Program-made: the position numbers and the translations under genes | Shown here: in pieces, positions 1 to 8,468 of the stretch | Layout of the letters: every line of letters starts with the position of its first letter | Position numbering within the stretch: the stretch's first letter is position 1 | Source of the DNA: Actinocorallia herbida | GTDB taxonomy: Bacteria > Actinomycetota > Actinomycetes > Streptosporangiales > Streptosporangiaceae | Assembly: GCF_003751225.1 (NCBI RefSeq) | Contig: NZ_RJKE01000001.1 | Coordinates: forward strand, 8,122,001 to 8,186,000 | Reading direction: 5' to 3' | DNA length: 64,000 nt | Notes under the pieces: model-generated | The model's database searches: none | What the model saw: the letters and a program-made list of their open reading frames with translations, nothing else | Told to the model about the DNA's origin: nothing

Positions 1-1472
1 TGCTCGCCGAGCACGGCGTCGGCGCGGACGGCGCGGCGAAGGTCGCGGCCTGGATCAAGGGTCTCCAGGACTGGCAGTCCGGCGGCCACGAATGGCACCT
101 GCGCTCCAGCCGGTACATGAACTCCGGCGCGGGCCTGCGCTACTCGCCTTCGGGCCTCGGCACATCGGCGGCCCGGATGTTCCCGTCGCCGCAGAACCTC
201 GGCGCCGGCAGGTTCCGCGCCTACACCCACGTCCCGTTCCGGCGGGTCGGCCCGACGGCGATCCCCGACCTCGACCCGCCCTACCCGCTGCGGCTCAGCC
301 CGCACCTCGACCACGCGCGGAGCGCGAACGACTCGTGGAGCCTGGCGACGGGCATCGGCGCGCCGGGCTCGCTGTGGACCGAGCGGCAGCTCAAGGGCTT
401 CGACTTCCCCCTGTGCTCGGCCGGGCTCGACCCCGACGCGACCGCGGACGAACTCGTCCTCTCCTCGCAGTGGCTGACGTGGGGCACCTACATCGACGAC
501 TGGTTCCCGCGCCTCTACGGCGGCGCGAAGGACGCGCTGGGCGCCCGCGCGTTCGCGGTGCGGCTCGCGGACTTCATGCCGCTGGACCTCGGCGAGACGC
601 CGCAGCCGCTCAATCCCGTCGAGGCGGGCCTCGCCGACCTGTGGCGGCGGACCGCCGAGCCGATGTCGCAGCGCCGGCGGGCGGGCTTCCACAGGGCGAT
701 CTCGATGATGATCGACGCGATGGCCTGGGAGGTCGGCAACCTCGTCCAGCACCGGCTGCCCGATCCCGTCGACTATGTGGAGATGCGCCGGGCCACGTTC
801 GGCTCGCAGCTCACCATGTTCCTCTCCCGGCTCGCCCACGAGAAGGACATCCCGGACGAGTTCTTTGAAAGCCGGACACTTCTCTCGATCAACAATGCGG
901 TTTCTGATTTTGGAATGTTCACCAATGACCTGTACTCCTATCAAAAGGAGATCGAATTCGACGACGAGCTGCACAACATCGTCCTCATCCTGGAGAATTT
1001 CCTGAACATCGGAAAGGATGAGGCGGTTTCGACGGTCGCCCGGCTCATGGCCGACCGGCTGCGGCAGTTCGAGCACCTCGTCGCGGCCGAGCTGCCCGTC
1101 GTGTCCGACCGGCTCGGCCTGGACGCCGCCGCGCGCACCGCGGTGGCCGCCTACCTGGACGAGCTGCGCGACTGGATGGTCGGCATCGTGCACTGGCACC
1201 GGCACACCAGCCGCTACCTGGAGTCCGAGCTGAAGCCCCTGGCCCACCTCAGGACGGCGGGCGCCTCCGCACCGCGCCCGTCCGGGCGCCGTCCGTCCGC
1301 AGAGCTCCCCGTGCCCACCGGCGCGGGCTCCGCCGGGACGGCGACCCCGGGCCGCGGCGGCCGGCCCGCCGCGGCGAGCGCCGCGCCGCCCGCGGTCGAG
1401 CACCGGCCGCTGCCGCTCTACCCGCGCGGCCTGGGCACGGCGGCCGCCCACCTTCCCCGACCGCAGAGCTAG
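1..1472 (+). CDS. geoA: Germacradienol/geosmin synthase, 3' part (5' end outside window)
   Basis: Bifunctional terpene synthase that turns farnesyl diphosphate into germacradienol (N-terminal domain) and then geosmin (C-terminal domain), a soluble cytoplasmic enzyme. The frame is open from base 3, so the window starts inside the gene: only the end of the N-terminal domain (a GGHEWHLRSSRY stretch), the linker and the whole C-terminal domain are present. The C-terminal domain shows the aspartate-rich metal motif as IDDWFP and the NSE-type motif as NDLYSYQKE. After the fold ends (LESELKP) there is a tail of about 75 residues rich in Ala, Pro, Gly and Arg. A GLGTSAA motif in the linker recurs as GLGTAAA near the C-terminus. 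A polyprenyl synthase follows after 14 bp, so the two are probably co-transcribed. The first ATG seen in this window (base 117) is internal, not the start. Confidence 0.93.
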   Translation, partial: LAEHGVGADGAAKVAAWIKGLQDWQSGGHEWHLRSSRYMNSGAGLRYSPSGLGTSAARMFPSPQNLGAGRFRAYTHVPFRRVGPTAIPDLDPPYPLRLSPHLDHARSANDSWSLATGIGAPGSLWTERQLKGFDFPLCSAGLDPDATADELVLSSQWLTWGTYIDDWFPRLYGGAKDALGARAFAVRLADFMPLDLGETPQPLNPVEAGLADLWRRTAEPMSQRRRAGFHRAISMMIDAMAWEVGNLVQHRLPDPVDYVEMRRATFGSQLTMFLSRLAHEKDIPDEFFESRTLLSINNAVSDFGMFTNDLYSYQKEIEFDDELHNIVLILENFLNIGKDEAVSTVARLMADRLRQFEHLVAAELPVVSDRLGLDAAARTAVAAYLDELRDWMVGIVHWHRHTSRYLESELKPLAHLRTAGASAPRPSGRRPSAELPVPTGAGSAGTATPGRGGRPAAASAAPPAVEHRPLPLYPRGLGTAAAHLPRPQS

Positions 1473-1486
1473 AGAGGCAGGCACCC

Positions 1487-2494
1487 ATGACAGCCGTACA
1501 CGAGGTGGCGGAGCAGGCCGCGGAGGTCCTGGCGCGCGGCAGGACCCTGGTCGAGCCCGCGATGCGCGAGGCCGTCGACTCCCTGCCCGACCCCGTCCGT
1601 CTGATCACCGGCTACCACATGGGCTGGTGGGACCGCGAGGGCGCGTCCACCCCGTCCGCGGGCAAGGCGCTGCGCCCGACCCTCGCGGTGCTCGCCGCCG
1701 AGGCGGTCGGCGGCCGGGCCGAGGACGCGGTGCCCGCCGCCGTCGCGGTCGAACTGGTCCACAACTTCTCACTGCTGCACGACGACGTCATGGACGGCGA
1801 CGTGCTGCGCCGCCACCGCCCGACGGCCTGGCACCTTTTCGGGAACGGTCCCGCGGTCCTCACCGGGGACGTCCTGCTGGCCCTGGCGATCGAGCTCGTC
1901 GCGTCCAACGGCCTGCCCGCCCGGATGGTCACCTCGGCGGTGCTCGACCTCCTCGACGGCCAGAACTCCGACCTCACCTTCGAGTCGCGCACCGACGTCA
2001 CCCTCTCGGAGTGCGTCGCGATGGCGGTGAACAAGACCGGCGCCCTGGTCCGCTGCGCCTGCGCGCTGGGCGCGACCGCGGGCGGCGGCACCCCTGAGCA
2101 GATCGCCTCCCTCGGCCTGTTCGGCGAGCACCTCGGCCTCGCCTTCCAGTACATGGACGACTTCCTCGGCATCTGGGGCGACCCGGCCGCCACCGGCAAA
2201 CCCGCCCACTCCGACCTTCTCAACCGCAAGAAGTCACTCCCGGTCGTCGCCGCCCTCACCGCGGGCACCCGCACCGCCGCCGCCCTCGCCGAGTCCTACC
2301 ACTCCCCCGCCCCCCAGGACCCCGCCCACCTGGCCCGCCTCGTCGAAGCCGCCGGCGGCCGTTCCTGGACCCTCGACCGCCTCGCCCAGCTCCGCAACCA
2401 GGCCACCGCCACCCTCACCGCCCTCACCCTCGCCCCCGCCCCCACCGCCTCCCTCATCACCCTCACCCACCTGGCCACCGACCGCACCCGCTAG
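1487..2494 (+). CDS. Polyprenyl diphosphate synthase (trans-type, FPP/GGPP class)
   Basis: 335-residue all-helical isoprenyl diphosphate synthase condensing IPP with allylic diphosphates. The first aspartate-rich motif is intact (LLHDDVMDGD, followed by RRHRPT); the second is DDFLG followed by IWGDP, the variant usual in actinobacterial GGPP-synthase-like proteins. A Lys-Lys-Ser motif (RKKSLPVVAAL) follows. Phe sits five residues before the first motif, a position that affects chain length, so the product (C15 or C20) is not certain. It begins 14 bp after the geosmin synthase stop with GAGAGGCAG as a plausible ribosome site. A role in supplying prenyl substrate to the adjacent synthase is inference. 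Related actinobacterial proteins are described as cargo of family 2 encapsulins, but no encapsulin gene is in the window. Confidence 0.88.
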   Translation: MTAVHEVAEQAAEVLARGRTLVEPAMREAVDSLPDPVRLITGYHMGWWDREGASTPSAGKALRPTLAVLAAEAVGGRAEDAVPAAVAVELVHNFSLLHDDVMDGDVLRRHRPTAWHLFGNGPAVLTGDVLLALAIELVASNGLPARMVTSAVLDLLDGQNSDLTFESRTDVTLSECVAMAVNKTGALVRCACALGATAGGGTPEQIASLGLFGEHLGLAFQYMDDFLGIWGDPAATGKPAHSDLLNRKKSLPVVAALTAGTRTAAALAESYHSPAPQDPAHLARLVEAAGGRSWTLDRLAQLRNQATATLTALTLAPAPTASLITLTHLATDRTR

Positions 2495-2506
2495 TACCCC
2501 CGAGCC

Positions 2507-2556
2507 GGACGGAGCGCGGCGCCCCCGACCCCCAGCCGCCCTCCGTCCTCCCCTTT
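2507..2556 (+). terminator. Hairpin downstream of the prenyl synthase
   Basis: GGACGGAG (2507-2514) pairs with CTCCGTCC (2541-2548) across a long GC-rich loop and is followed by TCCCCTTTTC. It lies just after the prenyl synthase stop and before the converging exonuclease gene, as expected for an intrinsic terminator. The loop is long, so confidence is moderate. Confidence 0.4.
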
Positions 2557-2558
2557 TC

Positions 2559-3116
2559 TCAACCGGGCCACCTGCCGAGCGCCGCGAGGTGCAGCACCAG
2601 CGCGGCGGCGTTCCACGCGTCGTCGGCGCCCCTGTGCTCGGTCCCGTCGCCGGTGAGGCCGGCGAGCCGCAGCGCCTCGGGCCGCGACGGGCGGTGCCCG
2701 AGCCCGTGCGCTTCGGCGAACACCGCCTTGGCGTCGGTGTGCCGGTCCGAGAAGGGGTAGGGCACGCCGTCCCTTGCGCACTGGCTCCGGAAGATCTCCC
2801 GGTCGAACCCGCCCCAGCTCGCCCACGGCCGCCGCCCCGCGTCGTGGGCGCGCGCGAGTTCCGCGCACCCCCACCCGAAGGGCGGGGCCGCTGCGAGGTC
2901 CGCGGCGGACAGCCCGGTCAGCTCCGTGCAGAACCGCGACACTCGGGAGCGTCCGGGCCGGACCAGGAGGCGGTCGCGGGCGAGCCGCACCCCGGCGGCC
3001 AGGTCCACCACGCAGACGCCGATCTCGATGATCTCGGCGGTCTCACCCGGCGGTGCCATCCGGCCCGGCCAGCAGGTCGCCTCGACGTCCACCACGTTCA
3101 GCAGCAGCGCTCCCAT
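2559..3116 (-). CDS. 3'-5' exonuclease, DEDDh type (ERI-1/KapD-like)
   Basis: 185-residue single-domain exonuclease. The DEDDh residues are visible: Asp/Glu in VDVEATCW near the N-terminus, an Asp in SWGGFDRE in the middle, and His-x4-Asp in HRGADDAWNAA near residue 160. Such proteins remove nucleotides from 3' ends of RNA or DNA; the in vivo substrate is unknown. Starts at an ATG at 3116. Transcribed alone, convergent with the upstream prenyl synthase gene; no partner suggests a specific pathway. Confidence 0.82.
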   Translation of the reverse strand: MGALLLNVVDVEATCWPGRMAPPGETAEIIEIGVCVVDLAAGVRLARDRLLVRPGRSRVSRFCTELTGLSAADLAAAPPFGWGCAELARAHDAGRRPWASWGGFDREIFRSQCARDGVPYPFSDRHTDAKAVFAEAHGLGHRPSRPEALRLAGLTGDGTEHRGADDAWNAAALVLHLAALGRWPG

Positions 3117-3261
3117 ACGGGAGACGCTAGAACCGCGGCCGACGGCCGGACCAGGGACCAGGGTCCCCCAGGAGACCCGTTCCGGGCCCCGCGACGACGG
3201 CGCTCCGGGTCCGGGAGCACGGCGGTGGCCGCGCCCCGTGCCGGAGACCGGGTCCGCCGGT

Positions 3262-3843
3262 TCAGGCCGTCCAGCCGGGGTCGCGGCCGGAGGCGGCCAG
3301 GGCCTTGTGCAGGGGGGAGGCGGTTTCCGGGAGGGGGACTTGGGCGGCGAAGCCGTCGTATTGGCGGTACATCTCGGCGACTTCGGCGACGCCGGTGTGC
3401 AGGAGGGCGGCGGCGGGGTCGGAGAGGTCGAGGTCGGCTCCGACGGAACGGGCGACGTCCCAGGTGTGCAGGGCCAGGTCGGCGAAGAGGAGGGCGGCGA
3501 TCTGAGGGGCCGGGGTAGCGCCCGCGCCGGAGGTGATGTCGCCTTCCCAGACCTCGGGCCGCGACCAGGCGGCGACGGCGCGGTCGAGGGCCGCGGCGAA
3601 GTCCGCGCGCCAGGACGGGGTCGCGGTGAAGTCCACCTCGGTGAGCGCCTCGGGGAGCTCCTGGCGCAGCGCGCGGTGCTCCAGGGCGTGCGAGCCCCAC
3701 AGGATCCAGTGGTTCACCAGGGTGCGCAGGTCGAACTCCGTGCACGGGGTGGGGCCGCCGAGCGCGTCCTGCGGGACGAGCGCCGCGACCCGGGCGGCCT
3801 CGGCGGCGGTCTCTGCGATGGCCTTGAAGAGATCTTCGTTCAT
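3262..3843 (-). CDS. TIGR03086-like metal-binding protein (maleylpyruvate isomerase/DinB fold)
   Basis: 193-residue protein of the DinB/mycothiol-dependent maleylpyruvate isomerase superfamily. Typical features are an N-terminal helix, PCTEFDLRTLVNHWILWG, and a later LHTWDVARS; the His residues in these are the expected metal ligands. The start is placed at the ATG at 3843 because the longer frame upstream has no domain similarity and runs into the divergent regulator gene. Family members are mycothiol-linked thiol transferases or of unknown function. The 62-bp gap to the divergent AraC-type gene suggests shared control. Confidence 0.72.
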   Translation of the reverse strand: MNEDLFKAIAETAAEAARVAALVPQDALGGPTPCTEFDLRTLVNHWILWGSHALEHRALRQELPEALTEVDFTATPSWRADFAAALDRAVAAWSRPEVWEGDITSGAGATPAPQIAALLFADLALHTWDVARSVGADLDLSDPAAALLHTGVAEVAEMYRQYDGFAAQVPLPETASPLHKALAASGRDPGWTA

Positions 3844-3905
3844 GTGTTCGAGGTTAATCACGTGTTCCCCTGCGGTCTTGGACAAACGCGACATAGCCTG
3901 GGGCG

Positions 3906-4745
3906 ATGGCAGAGACGGCGAACCCGCAGGCGGGGACTGGTGGGCGCGGACTGCGGGAGGCGCGCGGGGTCGTGCGCCCCGCCGAGATGGCCCGGCACAT
4001 CGCACTCGACCAGCGGCCGCCGGATCCGGGCCTCGCCGCGTTCGTGGAGCACCACTGGTGCGTGCGGTGGCGGGTCGCCGAGCCCTATGACGCCAAGGTG
4101 CTGAGCCACCCGAACGTCCACCTGGCCTTCGAGCCGGAGGGGCCGTTCGTGTACGGCGTCGACCGGAGCGTGTTCGTCCGGCGTCTGAACGGGGCGGGAC
4201 ATGTACTGGGCGTCAAGTTCCGGCCCGGAGCCTTCCGCGCCCTGCTCGACGGCCCCGTCGCCGATCTCGCCGACCGGAGGATCGACGCCGCCGCGGTCTT
4301 CGGCCCCTCCGTCCTGGCCGTCAACGCCGCCGTCCAGGCCAGGACCGACCTGGCGGACATGACAGCGGACGCCGAGTCCTTCCTGGGCCCGCTGCTTCCC
4401 GCCGAACCCGATCCGCAGGCAGTCCGGGCCGCCGGACTCGTCGCCCGGTTCACCGCCGAGCCGTCCCTCGTCCGGGTGGACGACGCCGCGGACGAAGCGG
4501 GCCTCTCCGTCCGGGGCCTCCAGCGGCTCTTCGCCGAGTACGTGGGCGCCTCCCCCAAGTGGGTGCTGCGCCGCGCCCGCCTTCACGAGGTCGCCCAGCG
4601 CGCCGCCGCGGGCGCCGGCATCGACTGGCCCGCTCTGGCCGCCGACCTCGGCTACACCGACCAGTCCCACCTCATCCGCGACTTCACCGGCGCGGTCGGC
4701 GAGAGCCCCGCCAGGTACTCGGCCGCCGCCTCGCCGCGAGGCTGA
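3906..4745 (+). CDS. AraC family transcriptional regulator
   Basis: 279-residue regulator. The N-terminal half (about residues 30-150; HHWCVRWRV, LSHPNVHLAFEP, GVKFRPGAFRALL) matches the DUF6597-type sensor found in many actinobacterial AraC proteins. The C-terminal half carries the double helix-turn-helix, with SVRGLQRLFAEYVGASPKWV and a second helix pair ending in GYTDQSHLIRDFTGAVGESP. Divergently placed from the DinB-like gene, its most likely target. The ATG at 3906 is used; an in-frame ATG at 3987 (MARHIALDQ) is an alternative. Confidence 0.85.
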   Translation: MAETANPQAGTGGRGLREARGVVRPAEMARHIALDQRPPDPGLAAFVEHHWCVRWRVAEPYDAKVLSHPNVHLAFEPEGPFVYGVDRSVFVRRLNGAGHVLGVKFRPGAFRALLDGPVADLADRRIDAAAVFGPSVLAVNAAVQARTDLADMTADAESFLGPLLPAEPDPQAVRAAGLVARFTAEPSLVRVDDAADEAGLSVRGLQRLFAEYVGASPKWVLRRARLHEVAQRAAAGAGIDWPALAADLGYTDQSHLIRDFTGAVGESPARYSAAASPRG

Positions 4746-4776
4746 TCGGTGTTCGGGCGCCCGGCCCCGCAAAGGG

Positions 4777-4812
4777 CCGCGCCCCGCCCGGAAGGGTCCG
4801 GACGGGGCGCGG
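4777..4812. terminator. Bidirectional hairpin terminator between AraC gene and glyA
   Basis: CCGCGCCCCG (4777-4786) and CGGGGCGCGG (4803-4812) form a perfect 10-bp stem with a 16-nt loop, placed between two converging genes. There is no strong T-run on either side, common in high-GC organisms. Confidence 0.55.
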
Positions 4813-4831
4813 GTGGAACTGCTCTCGGGGC

Positions 4832-6091
4832 TTACAGGCCGGGGTAGAGCGGGTGCTTGTCCGCCAGGGCCTTGACGCGGGCCGCGAGGGACTCGGCGTC
4901 GAACTCCGGCTGGAGGGCCAGCGCGATGATGTCGGCGACCTCGGTGAAGTCGTCGGCGGTGAAGCCGCGGGTGGCCAGGGCCGGGGTGCCGATGCGCAGG
5001 CCCGAGGTGGTCATCGGGGGGCGCGGGTCGTTCGGGACGGCGTTCCGGTTGACGGTGATGCCGATCCCGTGCAGGCGGTCCTCGGCGTCGCGGCCGGTCA
5101 GCTCGGAGTCGACCAGGTCGACCAGGACCAGGTGCACGTCGGTGCCGCCGGTGAGGACCTTGACGCCCGCCTTGGCGGCGTCGTCGGCCAGGAGGCGCTC
5201 GGCGAGGATCTTCGCGCCCTCGACGGTGCGCTGCTGGCGCTCCTTGAACTCCTCGGACCCGGCGATCTTCAGCGCGACGGCCTTGGCTGCGATCACGTGC
5301 TCCAGCGGGCCGCCCTGCATGCCGGGGAACACCGCGGAGTTGATCTTCTTGCCGAGCTCCTCGCGGGCGAGGATCAGACCGCCGCGCGGACCGCCGAGGG
5401 TCTTGTGCGTGGTGGTGGTGACGATGTCGGCGTGCGGCACGGGCGACGGGTGCAGCCCGGCCGCGACCAGGCCCGCGAAGTGCGCCATGTCCACGAACAG
5501 CAGCGCGCCCACGGAGTCGGCGATCTCCCGGAACTTCGCGAAGTCCAGCTGGCGGGGGTAGGCCGACCAGCCCGCGACGATCATCTTCGGCCGGTGCTCG
5601 GCGGCGAGCGCCGCGACCTCGGCCATGTCGACCCGGCCGTCCTCGGGGCTGACGTGGTAGGGCACCACGTTGAGGAACTTGCCGGAGTAGTTGATGCGCA
5701 TGCCGTGCGTCAGGTGGCCGCCGTGCGCGAGGTCGAGACCGAGGATGGTGTCGCCGTGGTCGAGCAGCGCGAAGTAGACCGCGGTGTTGGCCTGGGCGCC
5801 CGAGTGCGGCTGGACGTTGGCGTGCTCGGCGCCGAACAGGGCCTTGGCCCGGTCGATCGCGAGCTGCTCGGTGACGTCGACGTACTCGCAGCCGCCGTAG
5901 TAGCGCTTGCCGGGGTAGCCCTCGGCGTACTTGTTGGTGAGGACCGAGCCCTGCGCCTCAAGGACGGAGACGGGGGCGAAGTTCTCCGACGCGATCATCT
6001 CGAGGGTGTGCTGCTGCCGGCCCAGCTCAGCGCGGACCGCGTCGTAGACCTCGGGGTCGACGTCCGACAGATGCTGGAAAAGGGTGCTCAT
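4832..6091 (-). CDS. glyA: Serine hydroxymethyltransferase
   Basis: 419-residue fold-type I PLP enzyme interconverting serine + THF and glycine + 5,10-methylene-THF in the cytoplasm. Family landmarks are LEMIASENF near the N-terminus, the PLP-lysine motif [13 protein letters not shown], and VDLAHGG-like glycine-binding segments. The start is the ATG at 6091, which overlaps the gcvH stop by 4 bp (ATGA), giving translational coupling. It is the third gene of gcvT-gcvH-glyA: GcvT/GcvH make methylene-THF from glycine and GlyA uses or replenishes the same pool. Length is normal for bacterial SHMT. Confidence 0.97.
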   Translation of the reverse strand: MSTLFQHLSDVDPEVYDAVRAELGRQQHTLEMIASENFAPVSVLEAQGSVLTNKYAEGYPGKRYYGGCEYVDVTEQLAIDRAKALFGAEHANVQPHSGAQANTAVYFALLDHGDTILGLDLAHGGHLTHGMRINYSGKFLNVVPYHVSPEDGRVDMAEVAALAAEHRPKMIVAGWSAYPRQLDFAKFREIADSVGALLFVDMAHFAGLVAAGLHPSPVPHADIVTTTTHKTLGGPRGGLILAREELGKKINSAVFPGMQGGPLEHVIAAKAVALKIAGSEEFKERQQRTVEGAKILAERLLADDAAKAGVKVLTGGTDVHLVLVDLVDSELTGRDAEDRLHGIGITVNRNAVPNDPRPPMTTSGLRIGTPALATRGFTADDFTEVADIIALALQPEFDAESLAARVKALADKHPLYPGL

Positions 6092-6474
6092 GCTTCCTCG
6101 ATGATCTTGTTGTAGGACTCCGCGTCGAGCAGGTCCGGCTGGTCCTCGTCGATCCTGATGCGGAACAGCCAGCCCTCGCCGTAGGCGTCGGCGTTGATGA
6201 TGCCCGGGTCGTCGACGACCGCCTGGTTGACCGCGACGATCTCGCCGGACAGCGGCGAGTAGATGTCGGAGACCGACTTGGTCGACTCGGCCTCGCCGCA
6301 CGGCTCTCCCGCCGTGACGGACTGGCCTTCCTCGGGCAGCTGAACGAACACGATGTCGCCGAGGGCGTCGGCGGCGTAGTCGGTGATGCCGACGGTCACG
6401 ACGCCGTCCTCACCCTCCAGGCCGGAGACCCACTCGTGCTCCTCGGTGTAACGGAGCTGCTCAGGAACACTCAC
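6088..6474 (-). CDS. gcvH: Glycine cleavage system H protein
   Basis: 128-residue lipoyl carrier of the glycine cleavage complex. The lipoylated lysine is Lys66 in [14 protein letters not shown], within a canonical biotinyl-lipoyl fold ([19 protein letters not shown] before it). It shuttles the aminomethyl group between GcvP, GcvT and GcvL. Coupled on both sides: its start overlaps the gcvT stop by 4 bp and its stop overlaps the glyA start by 4 bp. gcvP and gcvL are not in the window. Confidence 0.97.
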   Translation of the reverse strand: MSVPEQLRYTEEHEWVSGLEGEDGVVTVGITDYAADALGDIVFVQLPEEGQSVTAGEPCGEAESTKSVSDIYSPLSGEIVAVNQAVVDDPGIINADAYGEGWLFRIRIDEDQPDLLDAESYNKIIEEA

Positions 6475-7616
6475 TTGTTCGTCCTCTTGTTGCGATCCTC
6501 ACCGGCCCCGGCAGGGCGGTGTTCACGGTGGTAAAACGGCAGGTCGACCACGTCGACCGCCTCGTGCTTGCCGCGGATGTCCACGGCGACGGGCCGGGCG
6601 CCCCTCCGGACCGAGGCCAGCGCGATCGGCTTGCCCAAGGTCGGCGACGGCGCCCCGCTGGTGACGGTGCCGCACGGCTCGCCGTCCTCGCCGATCACGG
6701 CGTATCCGGCGCGCGGGACCCTGCGCCCCACGGCGACCAGCCCGACCAGCTCGTGCTCCGGTCCGGCCTCGGCGACCGCGGCGAGGGCGTCCCGCCCCAC
6801 GAATTCCTTCTCCAGCCGGACGACGCGGCCGAGACCGGCGTCGTACGGGGTGGTCTGAGCGGTCAGCTCATGCCCGTACAGCGGCATTCCGGCTTCGAGC
6901 CGGAGGGTGTCGCGGGCGGACAGCCCGCAGGGGACGAGGTCGGCCCCGCCCGCCTCGGTGAGCGCCCGCCACAGGGGGGCCGCGTCCTCGGCGGCGACGA
7001 ACAGCTCGAAGCCGTCCTCCCCGGTGTAGCCGGTGCGCCCGATGAACGCCGACCGGCCCGCGACGGTGCCGCTGACCAGCGCATAGTACTTGAGGCCGGA
7101 CAGATCGGCGTCGGTGAGGCGGGCGACGATCTCGGCGGACTTCGGGCCCTGGACGGCGATCAGCGCCCAGGAGTCGGAATCGTCCGAGACGGTGGCCTCG
7201 TAGCCCTTGGCCCGTTCCGTCAGCTCGGCGGCGACGACCTCGCGGTTGGCGGCGTTGGCGACGACCATGAACCCGTGGTCGCTGAGGCGGTAGACGATGA
7301 GGTCGTCCAGCACCCCGCCCTCGGGGTTGACGATCATGGTGTAGCGGGCCCGGCCGTTCGTCAGCCCGGAAGGGGTGCCGACGAGCGCGTGGTCGAGGGC
7401 CTCAGGGGCCTGGGCGCCGGTGACGAAGATCTCACCCATGTGGGAGATGTCGAAGATCCCGGCACCGGTCCGCACCGCGTTGTGCTCGACGGTCTCCGAG
7501 CCGTAGCGCAGCGGCATGAGGTAGCCCGCGAAGTCGACGAGGGTACCGCCGAGTTCCCGGTGGATCTCCAGAAGCGGCGTGGTCTTGGCGGGCTCTGCCG
7601 AAGAGGTGGCGGACAC
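6471..7616 (-). CDS. gcvT: Glycine cleavage system aminomethyltransferase (T protein)
   Basis: 381-residue T protein that transfers the H-protein-bound methylene group to THF, releasing ammonia. Seen motifs: [23 protein letters not shown] near residue 55, [13 protein letters not shown] in the middle and the C-terminal barrel with [19 protein letters not shown]. Translation starts at a GTG at 7616 with AAGGAG about 10 nt upstream. First gene of the gcvT-gcvH-glyA operon; the 327 bp upstream is non-coding and structured, so leader-level control is possible. Confidence 0.97.
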   Translation of the reverse strand: MSATSSAEPAKTTPLLEIHRELGGTLVDFAGYLMPLRYGSETVEHNAVRTGAGIFDISHMGEIFVTGAQAPEALDHALVGTPSGLTNGRARYTMIVNPEGGVLDDLIVYRLSDHGFMVVANAANREVVAAELTERAKGYEATVSDDSDSWALIAVQGPKSAEIVARLTDADLSGLKYYALVSGTVAGRSAFIGRTGYTGEDGFELFVAAEDAAPLWRALTEAGGADLVPCGLSARDTLRLEAGMPLYGHELTAQTTPYDAGLGRVVRLEKEFVGRDALAAVAEAGPEHELVGLVAVGRRVPRAGYAVIGEDGEPCGTVTSGAPSPTLGKPIALASVRRGARPVAVDIRGKHEAVDVVDLPFYHREHRPAGAGEDRNKRTNK

Positions 7617-7943
7617 GGTGGGCTGGCTCCTTGGTGACCGTGAGTGCGTCGGACGGAACCCATCGTCCCATCCACGGGTATGGGGCCCGTGACCTGCCCC
7701 CGCACTCTATCGCCGTGGCGAGACCGGCGGCGCGGACGGTTCCGCGGCGCCGGTCTCAAGCAGAAGGTCCAGCCAGTTCGTCTCGGATGATCGAAGTCCC
7801 CTCTCCTCGCTTCCGTCACTCCGTGAGGAGCGACTTGCTATGAACGATACGGAGCACTCTCCCCCGAGACACCTGCGAACCCGGCAAATACCGGTAGAGC
7901 ACTCTTTAACGACCTTCGGCCGCTTTCCGGCCCGCCGCGCCCG
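7617..7943 (-). promoter_or_regulatory. gcvT upstream leader/promoter region
   Basis: 327 bp without a credible gene, less GC-rich than the surroundings. It holds two direct copies of GAGCACTCT (7852-7860 and 7897-7905, 45 bp apart; AGAGTGCTC on the gene strand) and an inverted repeat CTCCTC/GAGGAG (7803-7808 and 7825-7830). On the gene strand two GGAGAG elements occur, a feature of tandem glycine aptamers, but the other conserved core (CCGAAGG-GCAA) is not recognisable. It most likely contains the gcv promoter and regulator sites. Confidence 0.4.
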
Positions 7944-8468
7944 TCAGGCGAGGCGGGTCTCGTGGTAGACGAGGCGGAATCTGACGACCGAGTGCAGGCC
8001 GACGAGGCCGACGGCCTCGCGGAAGCGGGCGAGCGGGGCCTCCCGGATCATGCCGAGCAGCAGGCCGAGGTCGGCGCTCTCCTCGCACGAGACGTGCAGG
8101 ACGAGCCGGGAGCGAGACCGCGAACCGGTCAGCCTGAGCTCGACCTCCTTGACGCCGGGCAGGTCCTGGAGTTCGGAGGTCAGGTCGGCCAGGGCCGCCC
8201 GGGTGCGCACCCGGCGGGCGCCGCGCATGAGCGGGAACCTGCGCAGCGCGGCGGCCCGCCCCTCGGTGACGAGCCAGTACAGCCCGGCGCCCGCGGCGAC
8301 CGTCAGCACGGCGGTGACGAGCGGCCAGAACCAGGCGTGGTCGGCCGCGAAGGACGCGAGGTCCGCGCCGAGGACGGGCTTGGCGCCGCCGTCGGCGCAC
8401 AGGCGCAGCACGAGGCCGCCGGCGGCGCACAGCGCGAAGCCGGTCAGCAGGAGTCCGGGGCGCGCCAT
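7944..8468 (-). CDS. AmaP-like membrane anchor protein (alkaline-shock family)
   Basis: 174-residue protein with two hydrophobic segments near the N-terminus (about residues 4-22, and 48-68 around WFWPLVTAVLTVAAGAGLYW), then a basic stretch and a cytosolic Asp23-like domain (RTRAALADLTSELQDLPGVKEVELRL). In actinomycetes such proteins form envelope-stress clusters with Asp23/Gls24 and DUF6286 proteins. The start codon ATG at 8468 overlaps the upstream DUF6286 stop by one base (TGATG), so the pair is coupled. Function beyond membrane anchoring is unknown. Confidence 0.65.
   Translation of the reverse strand: MARPGLLLTGFALCAAGGLVLRLCADGGAKPVLGADLASFAADHAWFWPLVTAVLTVAAGAGLYWLVTEGRAAALRRFPLMRGARRVRTRAALADLTSELQDLPGVKEVELRLTGSRSRSRLVLHVSCEESADLGLLLGMIREAPLARFREAVGLVGLHSVVRFRLVYHETRLA

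Noticed and set aside
7852-7905. CIRCE/HrcA-type element from GAGCACTC repeats
   Set aside because: The copies are direct repeats, not the TTAGCACTC-N9-GAGTGCTAA inverted repeat.
7617-7943. Glycine riboswitch upstream of gcvT
   Set aside because: Only GGAGAG elements are seen; the conserved CCGAAGG-GCAA core and the closing CTCAGG are not recognisable in the expected order, so it is not called as a riboswitch.
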